Shown here: in pieces, positions 43,051-52,915 of the stretch | Position numbering within the stretch: the stretch's first letter is position 1 | How the letters are laid out: each line of letters starts with the position of its first letter | Source of the DNA: Rhodospirillales bacterium | GTDB taxonomy: Bacteria; Pseudomonadota; Alphaproteobacteria; Rhodospirillales; Defluviicoccaceae | DNA length: 64,000 nucleotides | Assembly (NCBI GenBank): GCA_016712375.1 | Contig: JADJRE010000008.1 | Location: 129,559 to 193,558 of the forward strand | Direction: 5' to 3' | Made by a program: the position numbers and the translations under genes | Notes under the pieces: generated by a model | Seen by the model: only the letters and a program-made list of their open reading frames with translations | Told to the model about the DNA's origin: nothing | Databases searched by the model: none

Positions 43051-44033
43051 TCGGACTGCCGCAGCGAGAGTGTTTGCTGGCGGCAGTCCGGGCTGAGGGG
43101 AGGGGGGTCAGGCGGCGCGGACGGTGGCGAGGAAGCGGCCGACTTCGCCGCGCAGCGTCTCCGAGTGGCGCGCCAGGTCCTGCGAGGCGTTCAGCACCTG
43201 GACGCTGGCGGCGCCGGCTTCGGCGGCGGCGCTGCTGACGCCGCCGATGTTGCCGGAGACTTCCGACGTGCCAGCCGAGGCCTGCTGGACATTGCGGGCA
43301 ATCTCCTGCGTCGCCGCGCCCTGCTCTTCGACCGCCGCGGCGATGCCGGCGGCAATCTCGTTCATGCCGCGGATCGTCTTTGCCGATGCCGGCGATGGCG
43401 CTGACGGATTCGCCGGTGGCGCTCTGGATCGATTTGATCTGATCGGCGATGTCCTGCGTCGCCCGCGCCGTCTGGGTGGCGAGCGACTTGACCTCGGAGG
43501 CGACCACGGCGAAGCCCTTGCCGGCCTCGCCGGCGCGCGCCGCCTCGATCGTCGCGTTCAGCGCCAGCAGGTTGGTCTGCGCCGCGATGTCGGTGATCAG
43601 CTTGACGACGTCGCCGATCTTCTCGGCACTGTCGGCCAGCGCCTGCACCTGGACGTTGGTCTTGTCCGCCTCGCCGACGGCGCGATCGGCGATCTGCGAC
43701 GACTGCGCCACCTGCCGGCCGATCTCCTGCACCGACGACGCCAGCTGCTCCGCCGCCGAGGCAACCGTCTGCACGTTTACCGACGCCTGCTCGGAGGCCG
43801 CGGCGACCACCGTCGCCTGCCGCGACGTCTCCTCCGCCGTCCGCCGACATCGACTGCGACGAAGCCTGCAACTCGGTCGCCGCCGATGAAACCGTCTCGA
43901 TGATGCCGCCCACAGCGCTCGCGAAGTCGTCCGCCAGCTTGTGCAGCGTCGCCCGCTTCTCGATCTCCGCCTGCTTCTTCGCCGCCTCCTGCTCCTCCTC
44001 CATGCGCAGCTTCTCAAGCGCGTTCCGCTTGAA
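43051..44033. repeat. Long direct repeat, copy 2 (chemoreceptor signalling half)
   Basis: Second copy of the repeat at 41155-42128, in the same orientation. It spans the MA signalling domain of the second receptor and the identical downstream hairpin. Differences include an extra C at about 43841 and an extra T at about 43380, both breaking the frame, and three extra bases near 43699. Confidence 0.85.
43053..43089 (-). terminator. Hairpin after chemoreceptor gene 2
   Basis: The same perfect ten-base stem, GGACTGCCGC with GCGGCAGTCC and a 17-base loop, 18 bases beyond the stop of the second receptor, lying in the repeated segment. No T tract follows on the minus strand. Confidence 0.55.
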
Positions 44034-44817
44034 GACAATCGCTGCTTTGGCGACGTCGCCTACCTCGTCCCTGCGGTTGTCTCCTTCGATGGCCACCTCC
44101 GTCTCGCCAGCGGCGAGCTTCTGTAGAGCGGCCACTACCTTGCTGATTGGCCGGGCCACGCCGTAGTTCGCTAGCAAAAATCCTAGAGCAGCGCCGACAG
44201 TCACACCTGCCGCAGCAAATCCGATCAGGAGCATCCGAACGCTTTTGGAGAGCTCTTCGGCATTGTGGGCGCCAACTGCGACTTCCTTGTTGCGATCATC
44301 GCCCATGCTGATGAGCAACTCACGAACCCTTTCGACGGCGTCGCGGCTCGCGATCGCCTCGTGCCTGATGCGAGCGACATCTGCGCTGATCGCGAGGTCT
44401 CGCGCTTCTCCAGCGACTTGCAAAGGTCTTCTGGTACTCTGATTGATAAGCGCGGAAGAGCTTTTTCGAGTTCGTCGACCTGGGCCAGCTTGTCGCCAGC
44501 TGTCAGCGATCGCAGTTCCGCCAGCCGTTCAACAAAGTCCTTTGCTCGGCTTCGCCACGCGTCTGTGCTCCTTTCACCTGGTCCGGCTCCGGATCGAGTG
44601 CCATCCGATATTCCGCGCGGTTGCTGGCGAGCATATTCTGATTCATCCGCGCAACGGTGAGTGCCTCGGACGCGGAGGTGCGCATCTCTCGTGCCGAAGT
44701 GGCAAGAGACTCGAGCGAATCGATTGCGAGAAGCACGATAGAGATCGCGACCACCGAAAGGAAAGCGATCAGTGCCAGCAGCTTCGGAAGAATCCGGAAG
44801 TTGGCGAGCCAAGACAT
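43108..44817 (-). CDS. Methyl-accepting chemotaxis protein with four-helix sensor (several frame breaks)
   Basis: A chemoreceptor beginning at ATG 44817 (MSWLANFRILPKLLALIAFLS) with GGGG upstream. It has a first helix, a periplasmic helical bundle of 4HB type (LVARMNQNMLASNRAEYRMA-like; AKDFVERLAELRSLTAGDKL), a second helix (MLLIGFAAAGVTVGAALGFLL), HAMP and the MA signalling domain shared with the first receptor. At least five frame changes are needed: near 44565, 44445, 44415, 43841 (extra C) and 43380 (extra T). The last two are proved by comparison with the intact copy. Its ligand differs from that of the first receptor, since the sensor halves are unrelated. Confidence 0.85.
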
Positions 44818-45132
44818 GTCGTTGCCCCTTTGATGCGATGTCAGGTATGAGCGCGGCGACGCCGGCATCTGGTAAGGGCACAGGCTAGCGTAAGAGAGTG
44901 ATCTAAAGCTTAACGGGCGATATCGCCGTGCGCTGTTCAGCCGCGGCGGGTTCAATATCGCATTAAGCTTTTCCGGAAATCGAAGCCGCGCAACCAATCG
45001 GACGGTGCCGATTCAAGACGATGTGGTGATGCGGCGGTACGGCGGCAGGGTGCAGGCGCATTGCGCGCCGTTGTCTCGGCTGCTGTTGAAGGGGCCGGTT
45101 CCTTTTCCAGAGCCTCGAAGGCTAATCGTATT
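44818..45132. other. cowN-chemoreceptor intergenic region
   Basis: About 315 bases with no gene, upstream of the second receptor (minus strand) and downstream of cowN. It contains a perfect twelve-base palindrome, GGCGATATCGCC (44916-44927), that could be an operator. I find no convincing flagellar sigma-28 promoter by eye. Confidence 0.4.
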
Positions 45133-45433
45133 TCAGCAGCACTCTTCTTCAACCCGATGCAACAGCGCCAGGCCTTCGTCGTCACCGTAACGCTCAAACA
45201 GTTCCTCGATAGGTGACGGCACCGCAGATGAGGCGCAGTTCGTCGGGAGCGTAGCGGTCGTCGCCCGTCGCCGCCTGCGCCAGCTTGACTTTAAACGCTT
45301 CCCAAAAGGCGTCGGTCTTTGCAGGATCATTGATGTGGCGGCTGATCGCGGCAGCCAGCCGTCGGCTGTCGCCCATGCAGTCGATGCCAATGAAGGAGCG
45401 ATACCGGTCTGGCCGCTCCCGTTGGTCGCTCAT
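45133..45433 (-). CDS. cowN: CowN, protector of nitrogenase from carbon monoxide (frameshifted)
   Basis: A protein of about 100 residues recognised by its N-terminus DRYRSFIGIDCMGDSRRL, ISRHINDPAKTDAFWEAFKVK and DELRLICGAV, and its C-terminus IEELFERYGDDEGLALLHRV with EEECC. CowN allows nitrogen fixation to continue in the presence of CO in phototrophic and other alphaproteobacteria. The frame breaks near 45211-45216, where about one base separates AVTY from IEELF. ATG 45433 has GGGAGGAG upstream. No nif gene is in the window; it lies between recA and the chemoreceptors. Confidence 0.85.
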
Positions 45434-45580
45434 CGTCCGTTTCTCCTCCCGCCACTTTGGTCCACGTGCCCATCTGTGCAGAGACCGTGCCAACGCTGGG
45501 AGAGGCGGGAAGGGTGACGCGGGCCGACCGGGCGCCTCCGGGTCGGAAAGCCTCGATCGCCGCCTCGTCAGACCTTCGTG

Positions 45581-46662
45581 CTATTCGCTGGCGGTGGCCG
45601 TATCGTCGGCGCTGTCGAGACCGCCCGAAAGGAGCGCATCCGAGACAAGCCCGGCATTCTGGCGAATTTTCGATTCAATCTCCGCCGCCCGATCCGCGTG
45701 ATCCTTGAGATACTGCTTGGCGTTTTCCCGTCCCTGACCAATGCGCTCGGAGCCGAAGGAGAACCACGAGCCCGACTTCTCGACGATCCCGGCCTTGACC
45801 CCGAGATCGAGCAGTTCTCCAGTCTTCGAGATGCCCTCGCCGTACATGATATCGAACTCGATCATCTTGAACGGTGGCGCCAGCTTATTCTTGACGACCT
45901 TGACGCGGGTCTGGTTGCCGACCACTTCGTCCCGATCCTTGATGGCCCCGATGCGCCGGATCTCGAGGCGAACGGAGGAGTAGAACTTCAGGGCATTACC
46001 GCCGGTTGTGGTTTCCGGGTTGCCGAACATCACGCCGATCTTCATGCGGATTTGATTGATGAAAATGATCATCGTCCGCGAGCGTGCCACCGATCCGGTC
46101 AACTTGCGCAATGCCTGGCTCATCAGGCGCGCCTGAAGGCCGACGTGGCTATCGCCCATCTCACCTTCCAATTCAGCGCGCGGCACCAGCGCCGCTACCG
46201 AATCGACCACCAGCACGTCGACGGCGCCGGAGCGCACCAGCGTGTCGGCAATCTCAAGCGCCTGTTCGCCCGCGTCCGGCTGCGAAATCAGCAGATCATC
46301 AATACAGACGCCGAGTTTGCGGGCATAGACGGGATCAAGCGCGTGCTCGGCGTCGATAAAGGCGCACACACCGCCCTTCTTCTGCGCCTCGGCGATGGCA
46401 GGCAGGGCGAGCGTCGTCTTGCCGGAGCTTTCCGGCCCATAGATCTCACGACCCGGCCGCGCGGCAGGCCGCCGATGCCGAGTGCGATATCAAGGCCGAT
46501 CGAACCGGTGGAGACGACTTCGGTCTCGACCGTCTCGCGCTGGCCCAGCCGCATGATCGAGCCCTTGCCGAAGGACCGCTCTATTTGGCTCACAGCCGCG
46601 TCGATTGCACGCGTCTTTTCGGTAACGTCCTTCTCTACCACTTGCAGCCTGCCGACCAGCAT
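45581..46662 (-). CDS. recA: RecA recombinase (frameshifted)
   Basis: Forms filaments on single-stranded DNA for strand exchange and triggers LexA self-cleavage. The N-terminus has ERSFGKGSIMRLG and STGSIGLDIALGIGGLPRGR; after a frame break near 46449-46453 (one G missing) the Walker A GPESSGKTT, CAFIDAEHALDP, VVDSVAALVPRAELEGEMGD and FINQIRMKIGVMFGNPETTTGG follow. The length after correction is normal. A LexA box lies 60 bases upstream. recA and alaS are separated here by cowN and two receptors. Confidence 0.95.
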
Positions 46663-46996
46663 TGCAACAATCCCCTTATTTCACGCGCTTCGCCTGTTGG
46701 CAACGCGCGGTTAGTGTACATGTTCCGTTCTGGTTCCAAAGCCATTTTTCTAACATATTGTGATGTAAAGGATGTGACTGCCCTTTAAGGGGTGCGTTTC
46801 ACCCGGCAGGGTGTTAAGCAGGACGTCAAATGGCTGCGGGGACCTTCAAAACTGGAGGTGGGTTAGTGAGATTCCGCGGATATTGCCAGCAGTTGAATGA
46901 CGGTATGATGACGCAATGTGGCGATGGACGCCCTCTGCCGGTCGGGCACGGCAGCGCCGGCAGGAAGCTGCCTCGAAAATCGGGAGGGTATCGGAC
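46663..46996. other. recA / LuxR-regulator divergent intergenic region
   Basis: About 334 bases between two divergent genes. It holds the LexA box at 46722-46736 and a short hairpin CACCC-GGCA-GGGTG at 46801-46814. The frame of the regulator is open upstream to 46916, but the ribosome site supports the later start. No other gene is seen. Confidence 0.5.
46722..46736 (-). promoter_or_regulatory. LexA (SOS) box of recA
   Basis: GTTC (46722-46725), seven bases, GTTC (46733-46736) is an exact match to the alphaproteobacterial LexA site GTTC-N7-GTTC. On the recA strand it reads GAAC-N7-GAAC, with TTGGAA overlapping it and TACACT a little downstream as plausible -35 and -10 elements. It lies 60 bases before the recA start, so binding would block the promoter. 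Confidence 0.8.
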
Positions 46997-48532
46997 ATGA
47001 GCAATGGGCAGTTCCTTGACAGGCGCTCGGGACAGGACCGTCGCAGCCTGCAAGATCCCCGGCAAGGAGAAGACTGTCGTTCTGGCTGCGACCGGCGGCG
47101 CAGCGATCAACTCACCTCGCGGTCCAGCAACGATCACCGGGTGGACATGCGCGCGCCGCTCCGCGACGGACACAGCAGGCCTGCAGACATCGGTGGGGCA
47201 GTCGGCTATCCAGCAAGCATCAACGACTTTCTTGCCGGAATCGGCACGGTGCTCACGACCGTCGTTGCCGGCTTCTATGAGGCAAGTATCGATCCAAAGC
47301 TGTGGCCGGAGGTGCTGGGCAAATTGCGCGATGCACTGCATGCCGATACCGCAGCGGTGATCACGCACGACTTCGACCAGGGGCGCGGACAGCTCGACCA
47401 TTCAGTCAACATCGATGCAATGTTTGTCACCGCCTATCGCGAGTTCTACGGCCGGCAGAACGTCTGGCTGCAGAGCCCTGAACATTTTCGGCAACCCGGC
47501 ACCGTCCTCACCAGCCGTCAGCTCATCGACGCAGCGACGTTGATGGAAACTGACTTCTATCGGTATTGGCTGCGACCGCAGAATTTGTTTCACCATCTGC
47601 TGGGTGTCCTGGATACGCAAGGATCGCAGGTAACGTTGCTGTCGTTTGCCCGTGCTCGGGACAAGGGGGCATTCTGGAGCGACCATTCCGAGTTCCTGTT
47701 CCGCCTGTTGCCGTATCTGCGGCAGGGGTTGCGCGCCGGCGGCACGATCCGTCGGGTGCAAGACGTGGAACGGATTCTGCACGACGCGATCGATGTCATG
47801 CCGATAGGCATCGTCGTCCTTGGCTGCTCGGGCGTCGTGCTGAACGCTAACCGGACGGCCCGTGAGATAATCGACAATGAGGACGCGCTCTACCTCGGCA
47901 GCGGGGGCCTCGGCTTGAAGTTGACGGCAGGCCGGTTTCGCTTCCGTGATTTCCTTGCCTGTTCGGGGAGTGAGTCCAAGCCCGATCCAATTGGCGATAC
48001 GCACACCTTCTCGGTTCCCCGCGAATGAGGAAAGCGGCCGCTCACCTTGCTGGTGATGCCGGTTAAAGACAGGACGCAGCGACGCAGCGATCGCGACCCC
48101 GGGGCAGTATTGTTCATCGGTGACCCAGAGCGGCCTGTCGACATCGATCCGCGCCAACTGGTTCGCATGTACAACCTGAGCCGGGCCGAGGCACGGGTGG
48201 CGGTGTTGCTTGCTCGCGGCATGCGCCTGGACCAGTCGGCGCAGCATCTCGGGCTGACCTATGAGACGGTCCGCAAGCATCTGAAGCAGATTTTTGCCAA
48301 GACAGGCACCGACCGGCAGGCGGAACTCATCCGGACCCTAACGTCGGGTCCGGCGGGGGTGAAGCTGGAGCGGGATTCACCGGACAGTACCGACGAGCCC
48401 TTCGGCTATTCCGCCTCGACGAGGACACGCTCGACGCACGTAACAAGTTCTGCCAGGAAAACGGTTTCGACAGCCGCGACACCCGCCGGTCCATCTCCTC
48501 CTCCGCCCAGGCGGAGATGTCGGCCGAAATAA
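46997..48532 (+). CDS. LuxR-type transcriptional regulator interrupted by an in-frame stop
   Basis: Starting at ATG 46997 (GGGAGGG upstream), the protein has an arginine-rich low-complexity N-terminus, a PAS-like sensor part (ILHDAIDVMPIGIVVLGCSGVVLNANRTA) and a C-terminal LuxR helix-turn-helix (LSRAEARVAVLLARGM, then LTYETVRKHLKQIFAKTG). An in-frame TGA at 48026-48028 splits it between SVPRE and GKRPLTLLVMP, where relatives have PRxSGxRPL, so a serine codon probably changed. The frame remains open to 48532, but its last 170 bases are antisense to the kinase gene; a lost G in the G5 run near 48357 would end it near 48363. Confidence 0.7.
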
Positions 48533-49966
48533 CGACGACTTTCAGCCGCGACTGGCCCCGACGGGCCTGTTCGACGACCACCGAGCCGTGGATGTCGGGC
48601 AGCGTCATGTCGCTCAGTAAAACATCGAATGGCACATTGCCGGCCATGGCCCGTAGCGCGCTCTCGCCATCGGCTGCCTCCGTGACCGTCCAGCCGCGGC
48701 CACGGAGAGCGCGGGCGGCGAATCGACGAACCGCTTCGTCGTCCTCGACCAGAAGAATAGAGGCAGCGCGCGTTGACCGCCCCTGCGGAGGCCGCGTCTC
48801 TATCCATGTTGAAATTGATGCGGGCGCGCTGTTTTCGGCGGGCTCCATCGCCGGTTCGGCGGCCGGTAGCAGGATTCGAAAGGTTGCTCCGGAGCCGAGC
48901 GCGCTATCGACGCCAATATAACCGCCGCTCTGGCGGATGATGCCATAGACGGTCGCCAGTCCTAGTCCGGTGCCCTCGCCCAGGGGTTTGGTGGTAAAAA
49001 ACGGCTGAAAGATATCGTCGATGATTTCCTTTGGGATGCCAGTGCCGGTATCGCGCATCTCCACCTGCACGAATGGCCCGGCCGGCATCATGACCTCTCC
49101 GAGCTGAGTGGGTGTTGCGAAAGAAACCCCTTGCGTGCTGAGTGACAGCCGGCCCGAGCCACGCATTGCATCTCGCGCATTTACCGCCAAATTGACGATC
49201 ACCTGGTCGAAGCGCCCTGGATCCATGCGGGCGAGGGGTAGCTGGGAGCGTGGAACGTATCGATCCCGATGCCGGCGCCCAGCAGCGGACGCAGCATCGG
49301 CAACAGGTCCTCGATGGCCCGGTCGAGGCGCAGCGGAATTGGCCGAAGCGGCTGTTTGCGAGCGAAGGTCAACAGCTGGCGGACCAGATCGCGAGCGCGG
49401 AGCGCGGTGGCGCGAATATGCGAGAGATCATCGTAACCGCTGCTGCCGGGTCGGGTCTCGTTCAACAGCAACTCGCACGACCCTAGCATCGCTGTGATCA
49501 GGTTATTGAAATCGTGCGCAATGCTGCCAGCCATTTGGCCGAGCGCCTGCAACTTTTGCGCATGCGCCGATGCGATCTCAAGGTGGTATCGCTCCGTCGT
49601 GTCCAGCACGTGCGCCAGTAAGCCGCACAGCTCGCCGTCGCGCTCGATTGCAGTCGTAAACAGCTGCACTGCGCGTTCGGCGCCATTATCTTTTGCCGCC
49701 AACCGCAGGTTCTCAATGCTATTGCGCCGCGCCGTCCGCATGACCAGCTTCGCCAAGTGGGCGCGAACGTCGTCCCGGTCCTCGGCGGCGAAGGCATCGG
49801 CGAACGCACGCCCCTTGAGGGCGCTCACCGGGAGCCCAAGCATTTGCGCAAGAGTGGCGTTGCACTGAATAATGCCACCGCCGCTGTCAAGGCGGGCGAT
49901 GCCGAACGGGCTTTCTTCAAACAGCGCGTCAAATACGTCCGCGATGTCGCCGTCTGATATTGTCAT
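48406..49966 (-). CDS. CckA-like hybrid histidine kinase (two frame breaks)
   Basis: A PAS domain (about 10-120, SPFGIARLDSGGGIIQCNATLAQMLG), HisKA with GSIAHDFNNLITAMLG around the phospho-histidine, HATPase_c (NLAVNARDAM, DTGTGIPKEIIDDIFQPFFTTK, GTGLGLATVYGI) and a C-terminal receiver (ILLVEDDEAVRRF, LLSDMTLPDIHG). The phosphorelay resembles CckA-ChpT-CtrA, and CckA often sits next to flhB in this class. There is no transmembrane segment, unlike Caulobacter CckA, so a related soluble kinase is possible. Frames change near 49224-49232 and at the T run near 48462-48466; corrected, it ends with LAELVTCVERVLVEAE at 48406. Confidence 0.82.
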
Positions 49967-49973
49967 CCGTGGA

Positions 49974-51047
49974 TCACCGGCTCGTCCTCTCGCCTTTGGT
50001 CTTCATCACCCAACCGATCACTTGCGCTACCGCCTGATAGTGTTCAGCTGGGATCTCGTCGTCGATCTCGACCGAGGCGTGCAGCGAGCGGGCCAGGGGC
50101 GGATTCTCCACCACTGGCACATTGTTGGCGGCGGCCACCTCGCGAATTCGCAGCGCCAGCTGGTCCACGCCTTTGGCGACCACTTTGGGTGCTGGCATTG
50201 CCGCCATGTCATAGGCCAGAGCGACGGCAAAGTGCGTCGGGTTGGTGATGACCACCGTCGCTGTCGGCACCGCCGCCATCATCCGCTTCCTCGCCCGCTC
50301 CTGACGCAGGCGGCGGATGCGGCCCTTGATGTTGGGATCACCGTCCGCTTCCTTGAACTCGTCACGAAGCTCCTGCTTGGTCATCCGCATCCGCGCCAGG
50401 AAGGAGAAGCGCTGGTACATGTAATCGGCCGCCGCGACCAGCGTCGTCACCGCCGCGACCGCGGCAGCGATGCGAACGAGCAGGGCGTCGCTGCGGGCGA
50501 GCACCGCCGCCGTTGACAGCGACGCCCAATGCTCCAGGCCGGGAACATAGGGGCGCAGCACCACCACCAGCACCGCCGACACCACCGCAAGCTTGAGCAG
50601 GCTCTTCACCAGGTCGATGAGGGCCCGCGGGGAAACCAAGCGCTGAATGCCCTTGAGCGGCGACAACTTGCTAAAATCTGGCGCCAGCCGCTGCGGCGCC
50701 CACATCGGCCCCGCCTGCGCCAGTCCGCAAGCGGTTCCGAACAAGGCTAGCAGCAGTAACGTCGGCCCGAGGATGATCGCCATCTCCAACAGGATTTCGC
50801 CCACCCCTTCGCGAATCGACGAGAACGCGATGCGCACCTGCTCCGGTCGCTCGAGGAAACGCACGCCGACCCGCAGCGCTCGTTCCGTCGCTGGCGGCGC
50901 CAGTATCGCCAGGGCGAGGGCACCGCCGCACAGCGTCGCCCATACCTGAACTTCTTGCGACTGCGCTATCTCTCCGCGTTCGCGCGCCTGCTGCAGGCGT
51001 TTTGGTGTTGCTTCTTCGGTTCTGGAAGATTGCTCGTCGTCCGACAT
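49974..51047 (-). CDS. flhB: Flagellar export switch protein FlhB
   Basis: Controls substrate switching of the flagellar type III export gate. It has EEATPKRLQQARERGEIAQS at the N-terminus, four transmembrane helices, and the autocleavage site NPTH in VVITNPTHFAVAL, followed by PKVVAKGVDQLALRIREVA. The 357-residue length is normal. Last of the flgB-flgC-fliE-fliQ-fliR-flhB run, eight bases ahead of the kinase gene. Confidence 0.95.
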   Translation of the reverse strand: MSDDEQSSRTEEATPKRLQQARERGEIAQSQEVQVWATLCGGALALAILAPPATERALRVGVRFLERPEQVRIAFSSIREGVGEILLEMAIILGPTLLLLALFGTACGLAQAGPMWAPQRLAPDFSKLSPLKGIQRLVSPRALIDLVKSLLKLAVVSAVLVVVLRPYVPGLEHWASLSTAAVLARSDALLVRIAAAVAAVTTLVAAADYMYQRFSFLARMRMTKQELRDEFKEADGDPNIKGRIRRLRQERARKRMMAAVPTATVVITNPTHFAVALAYDMAAMPAPKVVAKGVDQLALRIREVAAANNVPVVENPPLARSLHASVEIDDEIPAEHYQAVAQVIGWVMKTKGERTSR

Positions 51048-51068
51048 CGCTCTGCGATCCGTCCGCCC

Positions 51069-51838
51069 TCAAACACCCACAGAGGCCAGAACGGACTGAC
51101 CGAAGTGGTTAAGGAAGACGAGCATAATGCCCGATATCGTGAGCATCATCACGCAAATCTGCAGAGCGAGCTGTAAAGGCAAGCCGAAAAAGAAAACCTG
51201 AAGTTGTGGTACGAGCCGCCCGAGTAGGCCCACGCCAATGTTATAGACGAGGCTAACGACGACAAACGGCGCGGCCAGCTGCACGCCAAGCGCGAAGCTA
51301 TCGCCGACTGCGCGAGCAATCGCCGCTGATGCATCACCAATAGCTATCCCCGTCTGAGGTAAAAAAATACCGCATAGCTGTCGACCAGGGCGCGCAGCAT
51401 CAGGTGATGCAGGTCAGCGGCGAACAACACGACGACGCCCAGTGTGGTGAAGAAGCCGGCGATGGTCGAACTCTGCTGGTCGACGATCGGATCTTGCACC
51501 AGAGCGTTGGCGAACGAGGCGAGTAGAGCGATGTAGCTGCCAGCGATTTGCAGCGCAGCGAAGAAAATGCGCGCCGTGCAGCCAAGGAACAGGCCGATTG
51601 TCGCTTCGGCCAGCAGCAGCAGGCCGAGCGCCGCCGGCGTACGGGGCATCGCCGGCAGCACGTTCGCAAGCGTCGGCGTTACCAGCAGGCTGATCAGGAG
51701 TGCCAGGAGCAGGCGCAGTCGCATCGGTACGTAGACGGCGCTGAACCCGGGCAGGAAGGCGATGGCTGTTCCCACACGGACGAAGACCACGAAGACGGCA
51801 AAGACCTCGGCACCAGGCAGTGCGACCGGAATGGCCAC
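51069..51838 (-). CDS. fliR: Flagellar export protein FliR (frameshifted)
   Basis: Integral component of the export gate. The N-terminal part (FVRVGTAIAFLPGFSAVYVP, ARIFFAALQIAGSYIALLASFANA) and C-terminal part (QLAAPFVVVSLVYNIGVGLLGRLVPQ, LQVFFFGLPLQLAL) lie in different frames. They join through AVFLPQTGIAIGDASAAIARAVGDSFA once two bases are removed from the run of seven A at 51361-51367. It starts with GTG one base after the fliQ stop, so the two are translationally coupled. Confidence 0.93.
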
Positions 51839-51839
51839 C

Positions 51840-52106
51840 TCAGCCGCCGGCGACGATGCGGTCGAACAGGCGCTGGGTGAACTCGATCAAAGTAGTTGTC
51901 ATGAAAGGCAGGAACAGCACCATCGCCGCCAGCATGGCGACGATCTTCGGGACGAAAGTCAGCGTCGTTTCCTGAATCGTGGTCAGAGCCTGCAACAATG
52001 CCACGGTAATTCCGACAACGGTGCCGACCACCAACAGTGGTGCCGAGATCAACAGCAGCATCCACGTTGCCTCGCGGCCGATCTCCAGAACGGCGAACTC
52101 GTTCAT
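51840..52106 (-). CDS. fliQ: Flagellar export protein FliQ
   Basis: An 88-residue export-gate protein with two hydrophobic helices (TWMLLLISAPLLVVGTVVGI and PKIVAMLAAMVLFLPFMTTTL) and the family middle ALTTIQETTLTFVPKI. ATG 52106 has GGGGGAAG upstream. The frame is open 66 bases further, but that part is not conserved. Confidence 0.95.
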   Translation of the reverse strand: MNEFAVLEIGREATWMLLLISAPLLVVGTVVGITVALLQALTTIQETTLTFVPKIVAMLAAMVLFLPFMTTTLIEFTQRLFDRIVAGG

Positions 52107-52137
52107 GGTTTCTTCCCCCTTGTTTAGCTCCCGACCC

Positions 52138-52449
52138 TCAGATCGGCATGCGCAAGATTTCCTTGTAGGCATCGATCACGCGCTCGCGGACGGCGACCAC
52201 AGTCTGCAGCGTCATTTCCGCTTCGGAGACCGCGGTGACCACCCGACTGATATCGCCATGGCCGCCGGCGGCAGCCACCGACGACGCTTCGGCGGCGTGT
52301 CCAGCGCTGACCGCTTGGCCGGCCACGTTCTTCAGCATGTCGGCGAAACTGGAACCCGCTGCCGGCTCACCGGTTTTCGCCGTAGCGCCACTGGCTGCAC
52401 GCTCGTAAGCTGCGAGCGCCCTGCTGTAGCTGTCGATGGTATTGGGCAT
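52138..52449 (-). CDS. fliE: Flagellar hook-basal body protein FliE
   Basis: A 103-residue MS-ring/rod junction protein. The C-terminal half is diagnostic: SEAEMTLQTVVAVRERVIDAYKEILRMPI, and the middle has SFADMLKNVAGQAV. It lies between flgC and fliQ on the minus strand, the usual order. Confidence 0.93.
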   Translation of the reverse strand: MPNTIDSYSRALAAYERAASGATAKTGEPAAGSSFADMLKNVAGQAVSAGHAAEASSVAAAGGHGDISRVVTAVSEAEMTLQTVVAVRERVIDAYKEILRMPI

Positions 52450-52477
52450 TTGTGTTTACCTGTCCGAATGCGCCTGC

Positions 52478-52886
52478 TCAGCGCAGCACTAATCGCGTCT
52501 TGCAGCATTCCCTTAGTTGCCCGGACGACGTCCAGGTTCGCCTCATAAGAACGCTGCGCCTCCCGCATGTCAGTCATCTCGATCAGCGGATTGACGTTGC
52601 TTTCGAGCACGTAGCCGCTTGCGTCGGCCGCTGGGTGGCCTGGATCCCAGCGCCGCTGGAACGGCGTGGGGTCGTCGTCGACGCTCTTCACCCGCACCGT
52701 CTCGCCACCAGCTGCGCGGTCGAGGGCGCTGCGAAACGACACGACCTGCCGGCGATACGGCAGCTCGCCCGGCTGCGTCGCCGCTGAATCGGCATTGGCG
52801 ATGTTTTCAGCGATTACGCGGAGACGGGTACCCTGAGCACGCATCGCCGCGGCGGAAACACGTAAGGTGGCGGTGACGTCGTCCAT
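52478..52886 (-). CDS. flgC: Flagellar basal-body rod protein FlgC (frame break at the last codons)
   Basis: A proximal rod protein. It starts at ATG 52886 (AGGG upstream) and has the N-terminal rod motif LRVIAENIANADSAAT and the C-terminal segment SNVNPLIEMTDMREAQRSYEANLDVV, TKGMLQDAISAAL. As written it misses its stop and runs into fliE, to 52332. A one-base change in the GCGC stretch at 52480-52490 would end it at TGA 52478-52480, leaving 28 bases to fliE. Confidence 0.92.
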
Positions 52887-52915
52887 CTTTTTCCCTCTGG
52901 CCAAGGCAGGCTCCG

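Noticed and set aside
43124..43903. Long + strand frames across the chemoreceptor genes, present in both repeat copies
   Set aside because: They are antisense to the signalling domain, and their duplication only reflects the repeat.
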